A stretch of 22,938 nt of DNA from Larix sibirica (Eukaryota; Streptophyta; Pinopsida; Pinales; Pinaceae), in the NCBI GenBank assembly GCA_004151065.3, contig NWUY0300061720.1, positions 16,747-39,684 on the forward strand, written 5' to 3'. Positions 9,160-19,699 of the stretch are shown piece by piece; position 1 is the stretch's first letter, and each line of letters opens with the position of its first letter. The notes beneath the pieces are model-generated. The model worked only from the letters and a program-made list of their open reading frames with translations, was not told where the DNA came from and did no database searches. Position numbers and translations under genes: made by a program.

Positions 9160-10260
9160 TACCTTGATCCAATCTGTAATCACATACATGTTCAATCTTA
9201 GATGAAATCCTAGATAAATCAATATAGAATCAAATTATTGAACAGTAAAGGGAATAAATTTGATTACCATTTCCCAATGGAATTGAGGCAAATAAATAAA
9301 GCAGATAAATGATTAATATTCACTAATATCCATGCTCGATGCCATGCCAAAAGTATCCAAGGATTTTTGAAGGCCTTTTGCTTCCCCGGTCAATTATTTT
9401 CCAAAGAGAAGAATATCATCCACACACATCAAATGGCTGAGATGGATGGTGGGAGCTAATTTGACCCCATTGATATTACCAACCCTAAAGTCAACTATTA
9501 TCAATTTGTTGAGACCATTTTCCATATGGAGGAAGAGTAGGGGGAAAGTGGAGACCCTTGATGAAAACCTCAAGAGATAGGAAAGAATGGGGATGCAAAG
9601 TCAGTAATGAGGATAGCAATAGAGGGGGATGTATTACAGAATTCAATCCATTTTATGAAAGGCCAATAAAACCTGACCTGGATCAAGATCATGTGGAGGT
9701 ATAACCATTGACATGGTCAAAATATTTAGAAAGGTCAATTTTATAAAACAAAGGCTTGCATGTGCTAGGTGTGCACAGAATAAAGGAGCTCTTAGGGAGA
9801 GCCAATAACATCTCATATGTCCCTCCCATGTAGGAATCCAATTTGATCTTCAGAGATATGGGAAGAGAGAAGTGGCTCAATTTGGTAAGAAACAATACTA
9901 GAGATAATTTTATCCACACAATTACAAAGAGAGATAGTGTGGAAAGACTCAAATCTGGTAGGATTTGATACATTTGGAATTAATGCTAGAAATGAAGAGT
10001 TTAATGTTGAAATAATTCGCCCTTCCTGTCTTGTAAAATCCAACAAATAGAGTAAATATAGATGCAAGATATCCCATAAACCCTTAAAGAACTCCATAGA
10101 GAATCCATCAAGGCTAGGTGATTTATTTGATTGGATCCCGAGAATTGATGATTTTGGCTTTGAGGGATAATTGGAGTCATTAGAACATTATTTTCATCCT
10201 CTCTAATCCAGTTTGGAAAATATGCAACAATTGTCACGACGCTCCGCAAGGATTCCCATT
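9160..10260 (-). other. Reverse transcriptase domain (LINE-B ORF2)
   Basis: Minus-strand blocks in order are SPSLDGFSMEFFKGLWDI near 10120-10070, SSFLALIPNVSNPTRFESF, TISLCNCVDKIIS near 9920, EDQIGFLHGRDI to 9813, motif A FYKIDLSKYFDHVN near 9715, and motif C MCVDDILLFGK. The catalytic Asp pair of motif C is intact (complement of 9415-9420). The thumb continues with YLGFHLRLN and HRWISREAIMTLIN toward 9100. Stops and frame changes split it. Confidence 0.9.
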
Positions 10261-10659
10261 AGGCTACGAATAGAGATCTTTAAAATGTGATACACCAATA
10301 GTACTAATATCTTTGAAATTATCACATTGTTTACCATGATGATCAATAATCCTCCATATAGAATTGTGAGCATTTCGAGCTAAGGCTTGCTTGTGGAAAA
10401 AAATTGTATTCCCATCTCCTTCTCTTAACCAAATTGTCTTGCATTTCATACACCAAAAATCCTCCTCCCATGCCAAAATTTTGGATCTTTTCAATTTCAA
10501 TTGGTTTAATTATTTAGAGGCTTCATGATAAGGGGAATTTATACTCACCTAGTGATCTAAAGCCGACAAATCCCCTTCAATCTTAAGTACATCCTTTGTG
10601 CAGTTTTCCAAATAATCCAAACACCATTTCTTTGGTATATCCTTCAGCTTTATGATATT

Positions 10660-11489
10660 TCTCTATAAATGTGTCATGATATCCCCTCGAATAGGGGTGT
10701 AAGACATCCATGGAGTAGTTATGCTTTGTACATAATTAGGATAAGTCAACCAATGGAGGTTGAAATCTAAGGGAGAAAGTGGTTGGGAAGGACAAGTTGC
10801 AAGTTCTAGAGTGATTGTAGCATGGTCTAACCCACTTGAGGGGTGGAATTTCGATTGATATCTTTGAACGCCATCCATGAGAGTTTCTTTTGTTGGGAAT
10901 CTATCCAGTTTTATACCAATATATTCATCCATCTTTCTCTTACTACATTAGGTTTCCATGCATGAAATATGTTCCACATCAATTAAGGCATTTTTCTCGA
11001 AGAGTCCAAAAAGAAGTCCACCAATGGGTCCGACTGAGCCTACTGACCCCATTTTTAGCACCCGAGGTGATGAGATTGAGGTCACCCCTAACAATGAGTG
11101 ATGGAGAGTGCAAAATGAGTCTGTCTAGTAAATCTAGCCAAAATACATATCAATCATGCAAGGGCCCATAAACATTTAGGAGGTTGATAATTCCATTTGT
11201 ATGTTATGAGAATAAGGATACCATGATAAAATTATTGGATTTTATACTGCAAATAAGGCTAAAATTCCCCTTCCAAGCTATAACAAGCCCCCCTAGCAAG
11301 CCTATAGAAAAAACACCTTCAAAGTTCCAATCCAAGAGAGATTGTGATAGTGCAAAAGAGCACATTTGATCCGAGATCATGGATTATTGTAAAAAGAGAA
11401 TATTGGCTTATGAAAAAAAATGATAAGCTTAGGGATCTTGTCTTAGGGGTGTATCCTAGGCCCCTATTGTTGATTGTCAACAATTTCAT
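10660..11489 (-). other. APE-type endonuclease domain (LINE-B ORF2)
   Basis: The blocks are INNRGLG near the start, then LQ-stop-SMISDQM where the usual LQET has its catalytic Glu codon as TAA (complement of 11384-11386), NVYGPLHD near 11165, RGDLNLITSGAKNGV near 11080, and SGLDHATITLE, where LDH stands for the SDH box and the catalytic His is kept. The C-terminal part is open from 10932 to 10663. Confidence 0.85.
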
Positions 11490-12990
11490 CTAAAACCTCC
11501 TAGTGGCTTCCAATGCTCTAAGTGCCCCAATAATATTTTGTTGTCGTCCTTGTTGAACTTCAATATCAACATATGAGATAGCCTTTGTAGTATTTGAAAT
11601 ATGTCACATCATTTTTCTTTTCAAATGCACCGTAACGAATCATTTACAGGCCTCCCGTAGAGGTGAGTGAAGAGGTATTCTGCAATGGCTTAGATTTTGA
11701 CTTGGTGTGGTATTTATGCCTTGAGCGACCCAATACCATGAATGAGGATGTATCATACTAATAGGGGGTTGTGAAGTATTTAGGTGTGACAAGAATGCCA
11801 CCCTCGTATTTGTCAATCTGAATATGAAGGGGAGAGAAATAAGTGGTTAGGGTGAGGGATATGGGGGTTGGGAATATGGAGGAGTTGTCATGGTAGGGGA
11901 GTAGTGAGAGCGGGAGGGGACCGGTTTAGAGAGGCCAGGGAAAGCAAAGGTCGAGATAATTGATTTTGAGACGAGTGCCTCCCAGGAAAGTGACTGCTTT
12001 AGTTTCTTCAATGTTCTAGAGAATTCTTCCAAAGATTTACATTTAGGAAATTAGGATGAGATAAATGAGGGAGTATCATATGAGATGGGGGATTTTCCCT
12101 TTTCTTGAGTTGATTTATGAGGGGGGTCAATGGGAAGTGAAAAATAATACATACCATTAATGCACTCCTTCTCTTCAAGATCCTCCATGATTTTGCTTGC
12201 AATGACCCTTCGAGGGGAAGTATATTGTAGATGACTAATTTCTTGGCAGTTTTGTCATCGAAAAGGGGTGTTTATGAAATCCAGATGTTTCCAATGTGTG
12301 ATATCATTGTAATTCATCTGAATTCCTTCTAGAAGTCCTTCATTGAGATCCATTTCCACACATATCTTGGAAACTAATAGGTTATCTATTTCTAATGCTT
12401 GTTCATATATTTTGATGTGCCTTCCAATGGTATCCCCAATTTTTTTCCAAGATCTGTGGAGTTTAGAATTTTAAAGAAAGAATTGGGAGCTTTGTCCAAA
12501 TAAGAACCCTTGTGATATGTTCCTTCGTTGGATCAAAACTTAGGATCCAATCGTGAATGTACGGACATGATACATTATGGAAATGTGGACCCACTGCCTT
12601 GATCTTGTCCTGATCCCGCTAGTTTTTTAACAGAAATCGATGAAGCCTCTACAACAAAAAATGTAGCTTAGGAGCAAAACCTATGAGTTTTGCCCATTTT
12701 GCTCCCACCAACCCTTTTAGTGTTTTTTTTTACATATCCATCCCCCACTGAACTTCCCCAAAAAATCACGTTCTAAGTACTGAAGGATAATGTTCTTTAC
12801 CTCTAGATGTATGGTGCACAACTGCAATTTAATGCATTTTTCTTTTTTCCAATTTAGAGTAGGGATTTTTGTTTCTTTCTCGCCACCCAAAATCAGTAGG
12901 TCCAAGTAGTTGGTTGCAAAGGGCGAATTCCAGTTTGATAAAGCTTTAACCAAGCTCGTTGGAAGGAGGTTGAGGAGGGTTCAAGACAAA
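11490..12990 (-). pseudogene. LINE-B ORF1: DUF4283-like RNA-binding protein, broken
   Basis: On the minus strand, an N-terminal piece (12953-12717) ends YLERDFLGKFSGGWICKK, like the start of the DUF4283 fold. Stop-rich DNA follows, then IGDTIGRHIKIYEQALEIDN at about 12450, VEMDLNEGLLEGIQMN near 12340, and the zinc-knuckle position at 12257-12216. A Ser/Pro- and Lys-rich tail runs to about 11640. Its role in a live element is to bind the LINE RNA. The 5' start is unclear; I see no convincing ATG upstream of 12953. Spacer between ORF1 tail and ORF2 ATG shows no other content. Confidence 0.8.
12216..12257 (-). other. Damaged CCHC zinc knuckle (LINE-B ORF1)
   Basis: On the minus strand the spacing C-x2-C-x4-H-x4-C is exact, reading stop-QN-C-QEIS-H-LQYT-S. 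Ligand 1 is TGA (complement of 12255-12257) and ligand 4 is Ser (TCC, complement of 12216-12218); the second Cys and the His remain. Confidence 0.8.
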
Positions 12991-13059
12991 GGATGATATG
13001 CTTTGGTTGTATCACATGGTTAATTATAAAAATTCATCATTTGATTATGAGGAAACACT

Positions 13060-13760
13060 AAGTCCATTGAGTTCTCTTACTCCTTTTGTGATAATTCTTA
13101 GTTTTATTTATGATTCATTTATTTAGTATGTTATTATTAGTATATTAATTGATACACACCCCCCACACACACATCTAAGTTTGATATCTCAATCTTAATT
13201 TTTGCAAGAATTGATATAAAATTCAATCTACCAAGTTCCACCATCTACTAAATTCTACACAAATTTTACAATTCATTTTTATTTCAATTTCATTAATTTA
13301 ATATGCTATTAATTAATTTAAAACATATACATATCTTAATTTGATTAATTTTACCTTAATTTTTGTATCGAGTTCACCAAAATCTCACATTCCAAGTATA
13401 TTGAGTTCTCCTATCCCTGTTAGGATAAGGCTCGCTCCTATTTGGTATTGCATCATTGACAATATATAGCGATTCAAATATCATAATAGAATGGGCTAAT
13501 AACAGAGGGAGGTTACAGGTACTTCATCTCTTACCGTTGCAACATAAGGTTAAGGTTAGAGCTTTAATTGGAACCTTCGAGGAGGTATCCTTCATCCATA
13601 TATAGAGAGAATTTAATTTGGAGCTTTAAGAAAAGTCTCGCTCCTATTCCCATTTCTATTTAATTTGAAATATTCATATATCTAAGCTTGAAATGTTTCA
13701 CTCGACTTTTGCAAGATCTTGATATAAGATAAAGTTTAGATAGGTGAGATATTTCACGTC
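13060..13760 (+). repeat. Degenerate repeat pair of unknown kind
   Basis: Copy 1 has AAGTCCATTGAGTTCTC from 13060 and ATCTAAGTTTGA at 13173, followed by TTTTGCAAGA and TTGATATAA. Copy 2 has AAGTATATTGAGTTCTC from 13394 and ATCTAAGCTTGA at 13680, followed by the same blocks. The offset between copies is 334 at the left block and 507 at the right blocks, so copy 2 holds extra DNA, consistent with the RNase H fragment inside it. It may be part of an old LTR or other repeat. Confidence 0.55.
13443..13636 (+). pseudogene. LINE-D: isolated RNase H fragment of another LINE
   Basis: One frame reads SDSNIIIEWANNRGRLQVLH from about 13468, then QHKVKVRALIGTFEEVSFIH, a stop (TAG 13603-13605), and REFNLEL before TAA at 13627. 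This matches the second half of the plant LINE RNase H: the GDS-type block with its Asp (13471-13473), the linker helix, and the H-I-x-R-E-x-N tail. The first half, RT and 3' UTR are absent. An exact 12-bp direct repeat CTCGCTCCTATT at 13431-13442 and 13637-13648 brackets it. It is in the sense orientation, opposite to LINE-B. Confidence 0.75.
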
Positions 13761-14521
13761 CACACATAAGGATCATAAACTTGAATATGAAATAAATAAA
13801 AAAGAGGACGAGAATTTAAAGATCCACTTTACTTTCCAATTATGATATGCCATCATCATGAGACTAACATCTTAAGTTAAGGGTACTTCACTATGCATTA
13901 ACATTATTTTAAGAAATTTTAGTTGTGTAAGTTTTAAAGATGAACTTTTAGTGTATGACATTGTCTCAGAAGATCATGACCAACTACATTGAAATCTTAA
14001 ATCCTTGTATTGATTTTTTAATTACACTAATTTAATATTGACTCATTCAAAATTCTACAATATTATAATTATAATAAAACTTTTATATACGCTTCCAATA
14101 GAACCCTTCCATGATGTTAGTATGAGAAAACAAAACAAGGGAACTCAAAGACAAAGCAAACAAATAGTGGTTGTTACAACTACCCTTTACATTTCCACTT
14201 TCCCTTTGATTCATTGACTCGGAACAATTACAATACTAATGATTCCTTCTATACAAGGAAAAAATAGAATAATGTAAAAGTGGGTATGCATGAGTTTTTA
14301 TGTGGGTGGATTGATCTCAAGCCATCACACCATAGAAGGAATTTATTTTGTCAATTAATGGTTGAAATTGGGTAAAGGCTTGAGTATAGAATAGATTATA
14401 TGGTGGTTAGAAGTGCTTTATCTACTCAAAGGAATATAACTACAATATAATAAATCTTTTTGTTCAAAATTATCCAAACTAAGAGGTTAATATATATATA
14501 ATGTATAACCTCTCCATATAC
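13761..14521. other. AT-rich spacer, nothing recognised
   Basis: No open frame of note, no coding similarity and no clear repeat in this stretch. Confidence 0.5.
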
Positions 14522-14593
14522 TTAATTTGAGGTTATTGTATTTACATAAAAATATATTTAATTTGAGGTTATTGTATTTACATAAAAATATTT
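14522..14593. repeat. 36-bp near-perfect tandem duplication
   Basis: Copies 14522-14557 and 14558-14593 (starting TTAATTTGAGGTTATTG) differ only near the last bases, so the duplication is recent compared with the neighbouring decayed elements. It sits just past the truncated end of the gypsy fragment. Confidence 0.92.
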
Positions 14594-14629
14594 TAATTGT
14601 GTTATTTTTTTCAATAGATTATTATATTT

Positions 14630-15290
14630 GTATCGGTGTCTTCTAAGTTGGCTTGGTTAGTTATGGAAGATTTGGTTCTTAGCTAGATTCACATGCACAC
14701 CATGCTTATCTGCAATGTATTTTAGATATTGAATTATTTGCATATTGAATGAGCACTTCTCCATATTATGGTGTAGTTTGTGTTGTCTTAAGGTTTTCAA
14801 CACTTGTTGAATGTGCTTCAAATGGTATTCCCATGTGAATATCTTGAAGATGAGAATGTTGTCTAGGTATAAAACCACGAAATAATTTGTGAATGATTGC
14901 ATAATACCATTGATCATCCTCATGAACATTGTCGGTGCATTATTTAAGCCGAAATGATCGCCAACCACTTGAATACCCCTTCCTTATACTTGAAGGATGT
15001 CTCCCACACATCAGTTAGCATGATTTGCACTTGGTGATAGCCAAACTTAAGATCAATTTTGCTAAAAAACTTGGTAGCTTTGAGTTGATTGAGAAAATCA
15101 TCACTCTATTGGATGGGTTACTAGCTCTTGACTATGATTTTGTTTAAATCTTTGTAGCTAATATATATAGTTACCATGTACCATAGTCATTTTGAACCTA
15201 CATTATAGAGCTCCCATGTAGTGAGGAGCTTGGTCAAAGGTACCCATTATGTATCATCTCTTCAATATGGTCCTTTTTCTCATCATTCTT
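14630..15290 (-). pseudogene. Ty3/gypsy reverse transcriptase, truncated and broken
   Basis: Minus-strand blocks are EEMIHNGYL near 15260, ISYKDLNKIIVKS, FFSKIDLKFGYHQVQI (motif A, Asp kept at complement of 15052-15054), ETSFKYKEGVFKWL, then after a frame change FGLNNAPTMFMRMINGIMQ. Motif C FVVLYLDNILIF has Asn (AAC, complement of 14858-14860) instead of the second catalytic Asp. HLKHIQQVLKTLRQHKL and KCSFNMQIIQYLKYI follow. The last open piece, 14968-14657, is 103 codons. It would copy the retrotransposon RNA; the stops and the Asp to Asn change make it inactive. Confidence 0.92.
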
Positions 15291-15399
15291 CATTGGGAAA
15301 AGGGGCACCTAGTGTTAAATCAATTGCATGCTTTGCATGATATAGTAGAGATACTCCTATAGGTGAAGTAAATATGTCTTTCTATTTTTCCACCAACTA

Positions 15400-16060
15400 A
15401 TCTACCTATCACTACTGCATGGAGAGACCCATTGTAGATGCCTTGGTGGTTGCAATGATTTTATTTTCTACTTCTGACTGGACCATGAATATGACAAACC
15501 TCATAGTTCAAGAGATTATCTTCATGCATTTATTAGTGGTGCTCGGAGAGACTACGTTGGTTGGGGCTATCTTCAGTACCCTATAAGGATGATCACACAG
15601 GGTGACAATGACATTGCATGGCCTACATTAGTAAATAACATGATATTTCCACATGTATAGTTGTCCTAAAAAAACATCACAAACTTCACAGAAGTCAACA
15701 TCACATAGTGCCTTATCTTTGAAGGGTTTGATTCTATATCGCATACAACATTATTGACTAACATGAATGTCTTGTCCCTTCCTCATCATAATGATGGTGT
15801 ATGGTTCAAGATGTGGCATTGTTTACAACTTCATCATCCTAAGAACACATGTTGAGATTATATTCTTTTGGCTATTAAGTTCTGCCAAAAGAATCTAAGT
15901 TAAAGAGGTGCTTACATTCACCCCTTTTACCCACATCTGTGGGTGAAAGAAGTACACTCGACTTTCTTGAGCTCCTTGAATTCCTCTGGTTGGACCTTTA
16001 CAGTTGCACTAGAAACATTGGGTTTTATGTCAAAGATGAATTTCCCTAACAATGAAATCT
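15400..16060 (-). pseudogene. Ty3/gypsy protease-RT linker region, broken
   Basis: On the minus strand, KPFKDKALCDVDFCEVCDVF leads to LGQLYMWKYHVIY near 15690-15640, then NVIVTLCDHPYRVLKIAPT. This resembles the C-terminal part of the gypsy protease and the spacer before RT. The catalytic D-S/T-G motif itself is not visible. Sequence upstream to about 16060 is weaker and assigned only by position. Confidence 0.65.
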
Positions 16061-16084
16061 TGTGACGTTGGGGTTGAATCAACA

Positions 16085-16133
16085 TTGTTAGAAGTTACAC
16101 TTATTGTTGTCACGGTTGTTAGAAGTTACACTT
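16085..16133. repeat. 18-bp direct repeat, period 31
   Basis: TTGTTAGAAGTTACACTT occurs exactly at 16085-16102 and 16116-16133, at the upstream edge of the gypsy fragment. Confidence 0.85.
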
Positions 16134-16139
16134 GAAGAT

Positions 16140-16910
16140 AATAATAATAAAAAAAAGGATTTGGTGGAATTGGTAATACGTGTTATAATTGAAATTATGA
16201 GTTAATATATGACCATGGTGGAAGGGGTGTACTTGATCATTAGATGTTGGATCCTAAAATAAATAAATAAATGCATTATAATACATTTTTTAAATGAGAA
16301 TATAATGAACTAATAAACCACTTGAATATGGGCTTGACTCAAAAAAATGAATTTATGTATGAGTTGAATGACATGATGATAAAATATTGTACCATGTTAG
16401 GTGTTGTGGAGCACTATGAGGTGATACAAAGTTTTCTGTTGAATTAGTTTATAAGTTGTGAAAAAAAATAAGGTTAAAAGTTATAATTTCTCATTCAAAA
16501 AAAGGTAGTTTGCTATTCAAAATTAAAATTGACAAATTTACGTTATATTTATGATGAAGGAACCTCTTGTAAAATTGCAGTATTTGGAGTTGTATTATCA
16601 CTACATTGGTCTAATGCATGATAAAGGAACAAAGCCCTTACACATGCAACGTACATCATGTGTAATAATCATTTAAATGACATATATAGGGAAACGATGG
16701 TTTGAGGACTTGATGGTTGACTAGAATTGTGTTCACTCTGAACAGGGTTATTTCCATAAAAGATTATCCAATGGTTTATTAGTAGATGGTATGATGTAAA
16801 ATTTTCCACAAGGATGATGAGGAGAGGTGCTTTAATGAAAAGATAAACGTGAGTGCCTAATTATTGACTTTTGAGTTAGAATGGGAAAAAATGAGATAAA
16901 GGGAAGGGAG
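16140..16910. other. AT-rich spacer, nothing recognised
   Basis: No coding similarity found on either strand. Gypsy gag would be expected here on the minus strand, but I see no trace of it. Confidence 0.5.
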
Positions 16911-17375
16911 TATTTGATCTTTGCAAAAGATGTTGATCATATACTCTCGTTGGTTCTCATTATTGAAAGGAAACAATTTATCTAATAGGGATATTAGTCT
17001 TTGGTGCTTATTAAATTACTCATAATATGGATCACTTGATCTTAGATGGAGGTGTCAGTTCCTTATATTTGGAAAATGGCATGCCCACATCAGTTGTTGA
17101 AAGGAAATATCTTAAGTAGTTGATCTATGATAGAGATGTTTATCCTTAATTATTTAGAAAAAATACTTGATCTCGATGGAGGTGTTTATCACTTGTTATT
17201 TATGGAAAGGGAGGTCTTTATCAATAGGTGTTGATCCCTATGTTTTATTGACATTTGCGTTAATATGTTGATACCAAATATTTTTTAGACTAGTAATGTA
17301 AAATAACCCCCAATGTGTGGAGAGTAGCACTTGATCTTGTAGGAGATGTTGATCCTCAACTATTTTTAATTCTTT
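16911..17375 (+). repeat. Diffuse array of a degenerate ~45-50 base motif
   Basis: A motif close to ACTTGATCT, GATGGAGGTGT, TTATC and a T/A-rich end with GGAAAGG recurs with starts near 16911, 17034, 17118, 17165 and 17329, plus a partial copy near 17215. Spacing is irregular (about 47 to 120 bases). There is no open reading frame. Copies may be old tandem units or an eroded part of an element. Confidence 0.5.
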
Positions 17376-19077
17376 GGCATAGAAGAAAATGCACTTTGAA
17401 AGGGGGAAGAGATTATAAGACCCTCACCTAGTCATTGATAAGTTTCTTAGCACTATTCCATGATGGCCTTCGCCTTCAGTTATGGATATGATACTTGTAT
17501 AAACACATAATGACACATACCTATAGATACGCATGATCACGCATTAATCATGATAGTGTATGTTGTATTGATTATTCTGTGTTACATTAATAGGAATAAT
17601 TGTGGATCTTTAATCTATTCCATGTAGTATAGTGACACATGATATTTTCATATGGTAATACATTCTATTTATTTAGATCGATATACATATGTGTGGTTGT
17701 TGCAATGTTATTGGAAATTGTTGGGTACCACATTGGCATTATTATCTAGTGGGAAAAACTCAATTCTTTTACTTACATTCAACTGAAAATATTTAATGGA
17801 ATGGAATGGTTATGAATACAGAGAGTGCTTTGTTGAGACCTAATATCCCTTATCCTTTACATCCCCTATGTGAAATTAGATGTGGACATAATGTTTTTAC
17901 AATGAACCCTAACAATCATTTTTCTATATACAATACTTATATTTTTTATTTACAAATCATTTCAATATATCTAATCCCAATAACTTCATTAATTCCCAAC
18001 ATTATAAGAATCAAACTCTTAGCAAGTAGCTTCTATTTGATTGATCTCATGTCAACTAACCTCTAATAAAATAATTTCATATTAGTAACCTCATAAAGAA
18101 TGGTTAGATGCCATTCAACCCTTACTAATTAGATTTAATTAACCAAACTTATGTGTGGATCTGTTATTAATATTCAATTGTATAGAATCACTAAGCATTC
18201 ACAAGTATTAAAATTGACTAAATTTATATAGATCTCTATTATTTTAATATTAAATTATGTAAAATATCATTAAATATTTATAAGTATTTAAAAAATTAAT
18301 CAATATAGATTTTATAAAATTTACATAATATGATTTTTAATTTTTAACTATATTCTTGTGATGAAATAAAATTTTGAATAGATTTTATATAATATGATTT
18401 TTAAAACAAAATTTTGAAAAATATCATTGTTGAAGAATAACACTCACGATGTATTAGAAGAGCTAACATCAAAGAGTGATCTTTTATAAAATAGTTTTAA
18501 GATTTTCTATTGAATATTGAAGTTTTAAAGTGATTTTGAATTCTAGTGAATTGAGATGAAGCAAAATTTTAAATCCAAGTAGATGTTGTAAGTATTATCT
18601 TTATATGAGAATGTGGTATGTTATATATAAGATTTGGTAGAAAATCCATGATATATGTATGTATATATGTTAAATGGTATTTTATATGATAGTTATTTTA
18701 AAAGTTTAATAAATATTAAGAGAATTTATGTTTGAGTATTTAATTTTCTCAATAATGCTAAATAATTTAAAGTAGGGGATTTTAATTTTTTATGAAAACA
18801 TAAATTTTAATTAATGATACAAAGTTAAATTTCAATATATTTTACATCAGATGTTGATATTTATAAACAAATCTATCCCTCGAAGTTAAGACAAATAAAA
18901 TATATATATAATAAATCCTAAAATAAAAATAATAACTTATTAATTGTATTGCCCCTAAATTATATTATAAATTAAGATAAAAATTAAATCTTTTAATATT
19001 ATTAAATTAACACCAATATTATATTGTTAAATATTTGTTTATATTAACCCAACAACATATTGTTAAGTTAGTTATTT
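17376..19077. other. AT-rich spacer with short repeats, no gene
   Basis: Strongly AT rich, especially after 18200. An 86-codon open stretch at 17806-18066 shows no motif and reads as chance. ATAATATGATTTTTAA is repeated at 18325-18340 and 18389-18404, and short TA runs occur (for example near 18900). Nothing else recognised. Confidence 0.5.
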
Positions 19078-19317
19078 CCATTTAGAACTATTTAAATGTT
19101 AAATATTTTCCTTGAGATGTTGCATAGACGGTGAATTAAGCCTAATCATATAGGCGTTGTATCATGTTAAAGCGTCTTTTTGAACCTAAATCATTAGAGA
19201 ATGTTTTTAGTTTGGACAGGAAAATTGAAAGTCAAAATATGGCTACTATAAGGGTTGCCACTAACACCTATAAAGAAGGAAATGTTTCCTCTCCATTTAA
19301 AACTATTTAAATGTTAA
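19078..19317. repeat. 25-bp direct repeats around a ~190-bp segment
   Basis: CCATTTA-G/A-AACTATTTAAATGTTAA is at 19078-19102 and 19293-19317, with one mismatch. Inside, AAATATTTTCCTT (19101-19113) and AAGGAAATGTTT (19276-19287) form an imperfect inverted pair. This could be a small non-autonomous element, but a 25-bp flanking repeat is long for one. Confidence 0.5.
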
Positions 19318-19460
19318 TTTATCATTATAATAAGATTAAGGTCAAGAGCATATCAACTCCAATTAAATATATAATTTTGTGTGAAGTACACTAAAATGTA
19401 AAATGTAATTGTAATAATAATAGCATTTAAAATAAAATAAAGTATCTTATAAAGATAATA

Positions 19461-19479
19461 ATATTATATATATATATAA
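19461..19479. repeat. TA microsatellite
   Basis: A short ATAT run, broken once, just before the 45-47 base tandem units. Confidence 0.8.
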
Positions 19480-19487
19480 AAGGATAT

Positions 19488-19604
19488 ATAATTTTATCAT
19501 GAAAGGTCAATCATGAATTAAAAAAATTGATTATAATTTTATCATGAAACGTCACTCATGAAAATTAAAAAAATTGATCATAATTTTAATGAGGTCACTC
19601 ATGT
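19488..19604. repeat. 45-47 base tandem repeat, 2.5 copies
   Basis: Units start at 19488, 19533 and 19580 with ATAATTTTA; the first two share TCATGAAA-G/C-GTCA and AATTAAAAAAATTGAT. The third is shortened. Non-coding. Confidence 0.85.
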
Positions 19605-19661
19605 GCTACCAAATGGTTCTTGGTTCTTGTTGTCGTTGAGTTACTCATTTGGTTCCTAGAA

Positions 19662-19681
19662 CCTACGTATGTACACGTAGG
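19662..19681. other. Perfect 7-bp inverted repeat with ACGT cores
   Basis: CCTACGT, six bases, then ACGTAGG: a 20-base dyad in a short GC-richer patch that also holds GGCGCGC near 19687. ACGT cores are the heart of plant bZIP sites, but no gene lies nearby, so a regulatory role is only a possibility. Confidence 0.5.
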
Positions 19682-19699
19682 GTCAGGGGCGCGCATCTT

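Larger units (their letters stand above)
7379..11489 (-). pseudogene. LINE-B ORF2: endonuclease-RT-RNase H polyprotein, broken
   Basis: The minus-strand ATG at 11489-11487 starts MKLLTINNRGLGYTPKTRS, a typical ORF2 N-terminus. Its second block reads INNRG where WNCRG is usual, so the catalytic Asn is kept. Endonuclease (to about 10660), linker, RT (about 10260-9160), thumb, zf-RVT (8220-8120) and RNase H (7860-7379) follow in order. Stops and frame changes occur throughout; the longest clean pieces are about 95 codons. The RT keeps Asp in both motif A and motif C, but other domains have lost key residues. The normal product would perform target-primed reverse transcription; this copy cannot. 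Confidence 0.9.
7229..12990 (-). mobile_element. LINE-B: near full-length, inactive plant L1-type retrotransposon
   Basis: Read on the minus strand, the order is ORF1 with a DUF4283-like region and zinc knuckle (12990 to 11490), ORF2 starting at 11489 with endonuclease, RT, zf-RVT and RNase H (to 7379), and a duplicated 3' end. Its wording differs from LINE-A in ORF1 and RT, so it is another subfamily. It lies tail-to-tail with LINE-A. Neither a clear poly(A) nor a target-site duplication was found, so both ends are approximate; the true 3' end may reach about 7006. Confidence 0.92.
14630..16060 (-). mobile_element. Ty3/gypsy pol fragment, inactive
   Basis: On the minus strand, a protease-to-RT linker region (16060 to about 15400) is followed by the first part of the RT (15290 to 14630). 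Similarity stops before RNase H and integrase, and no LTR, primer-binding site or gag could be found on either side. This is an internal remnant, truncated at both ends. Confidence 0.85.

Noticed and set aside
10890-11369. Plus-strand open frames of 93 and 61 codons
   Set aside because: Both are antisense shadows of the LINE-B endonuclease (GDLN block on the minus strand).
13000-17800. LTRs for the gypsy fragment
   Set aside because: I looked for long direct repeats, a primer-binding site and a polypurine tract around 14630-16060 and saw none that pair up.
17806-18066. 86-codon plus-strand open frame
   Set aside because: AT-driven hydrophobic composition, no motif, no sign of exon structure; likely chance.
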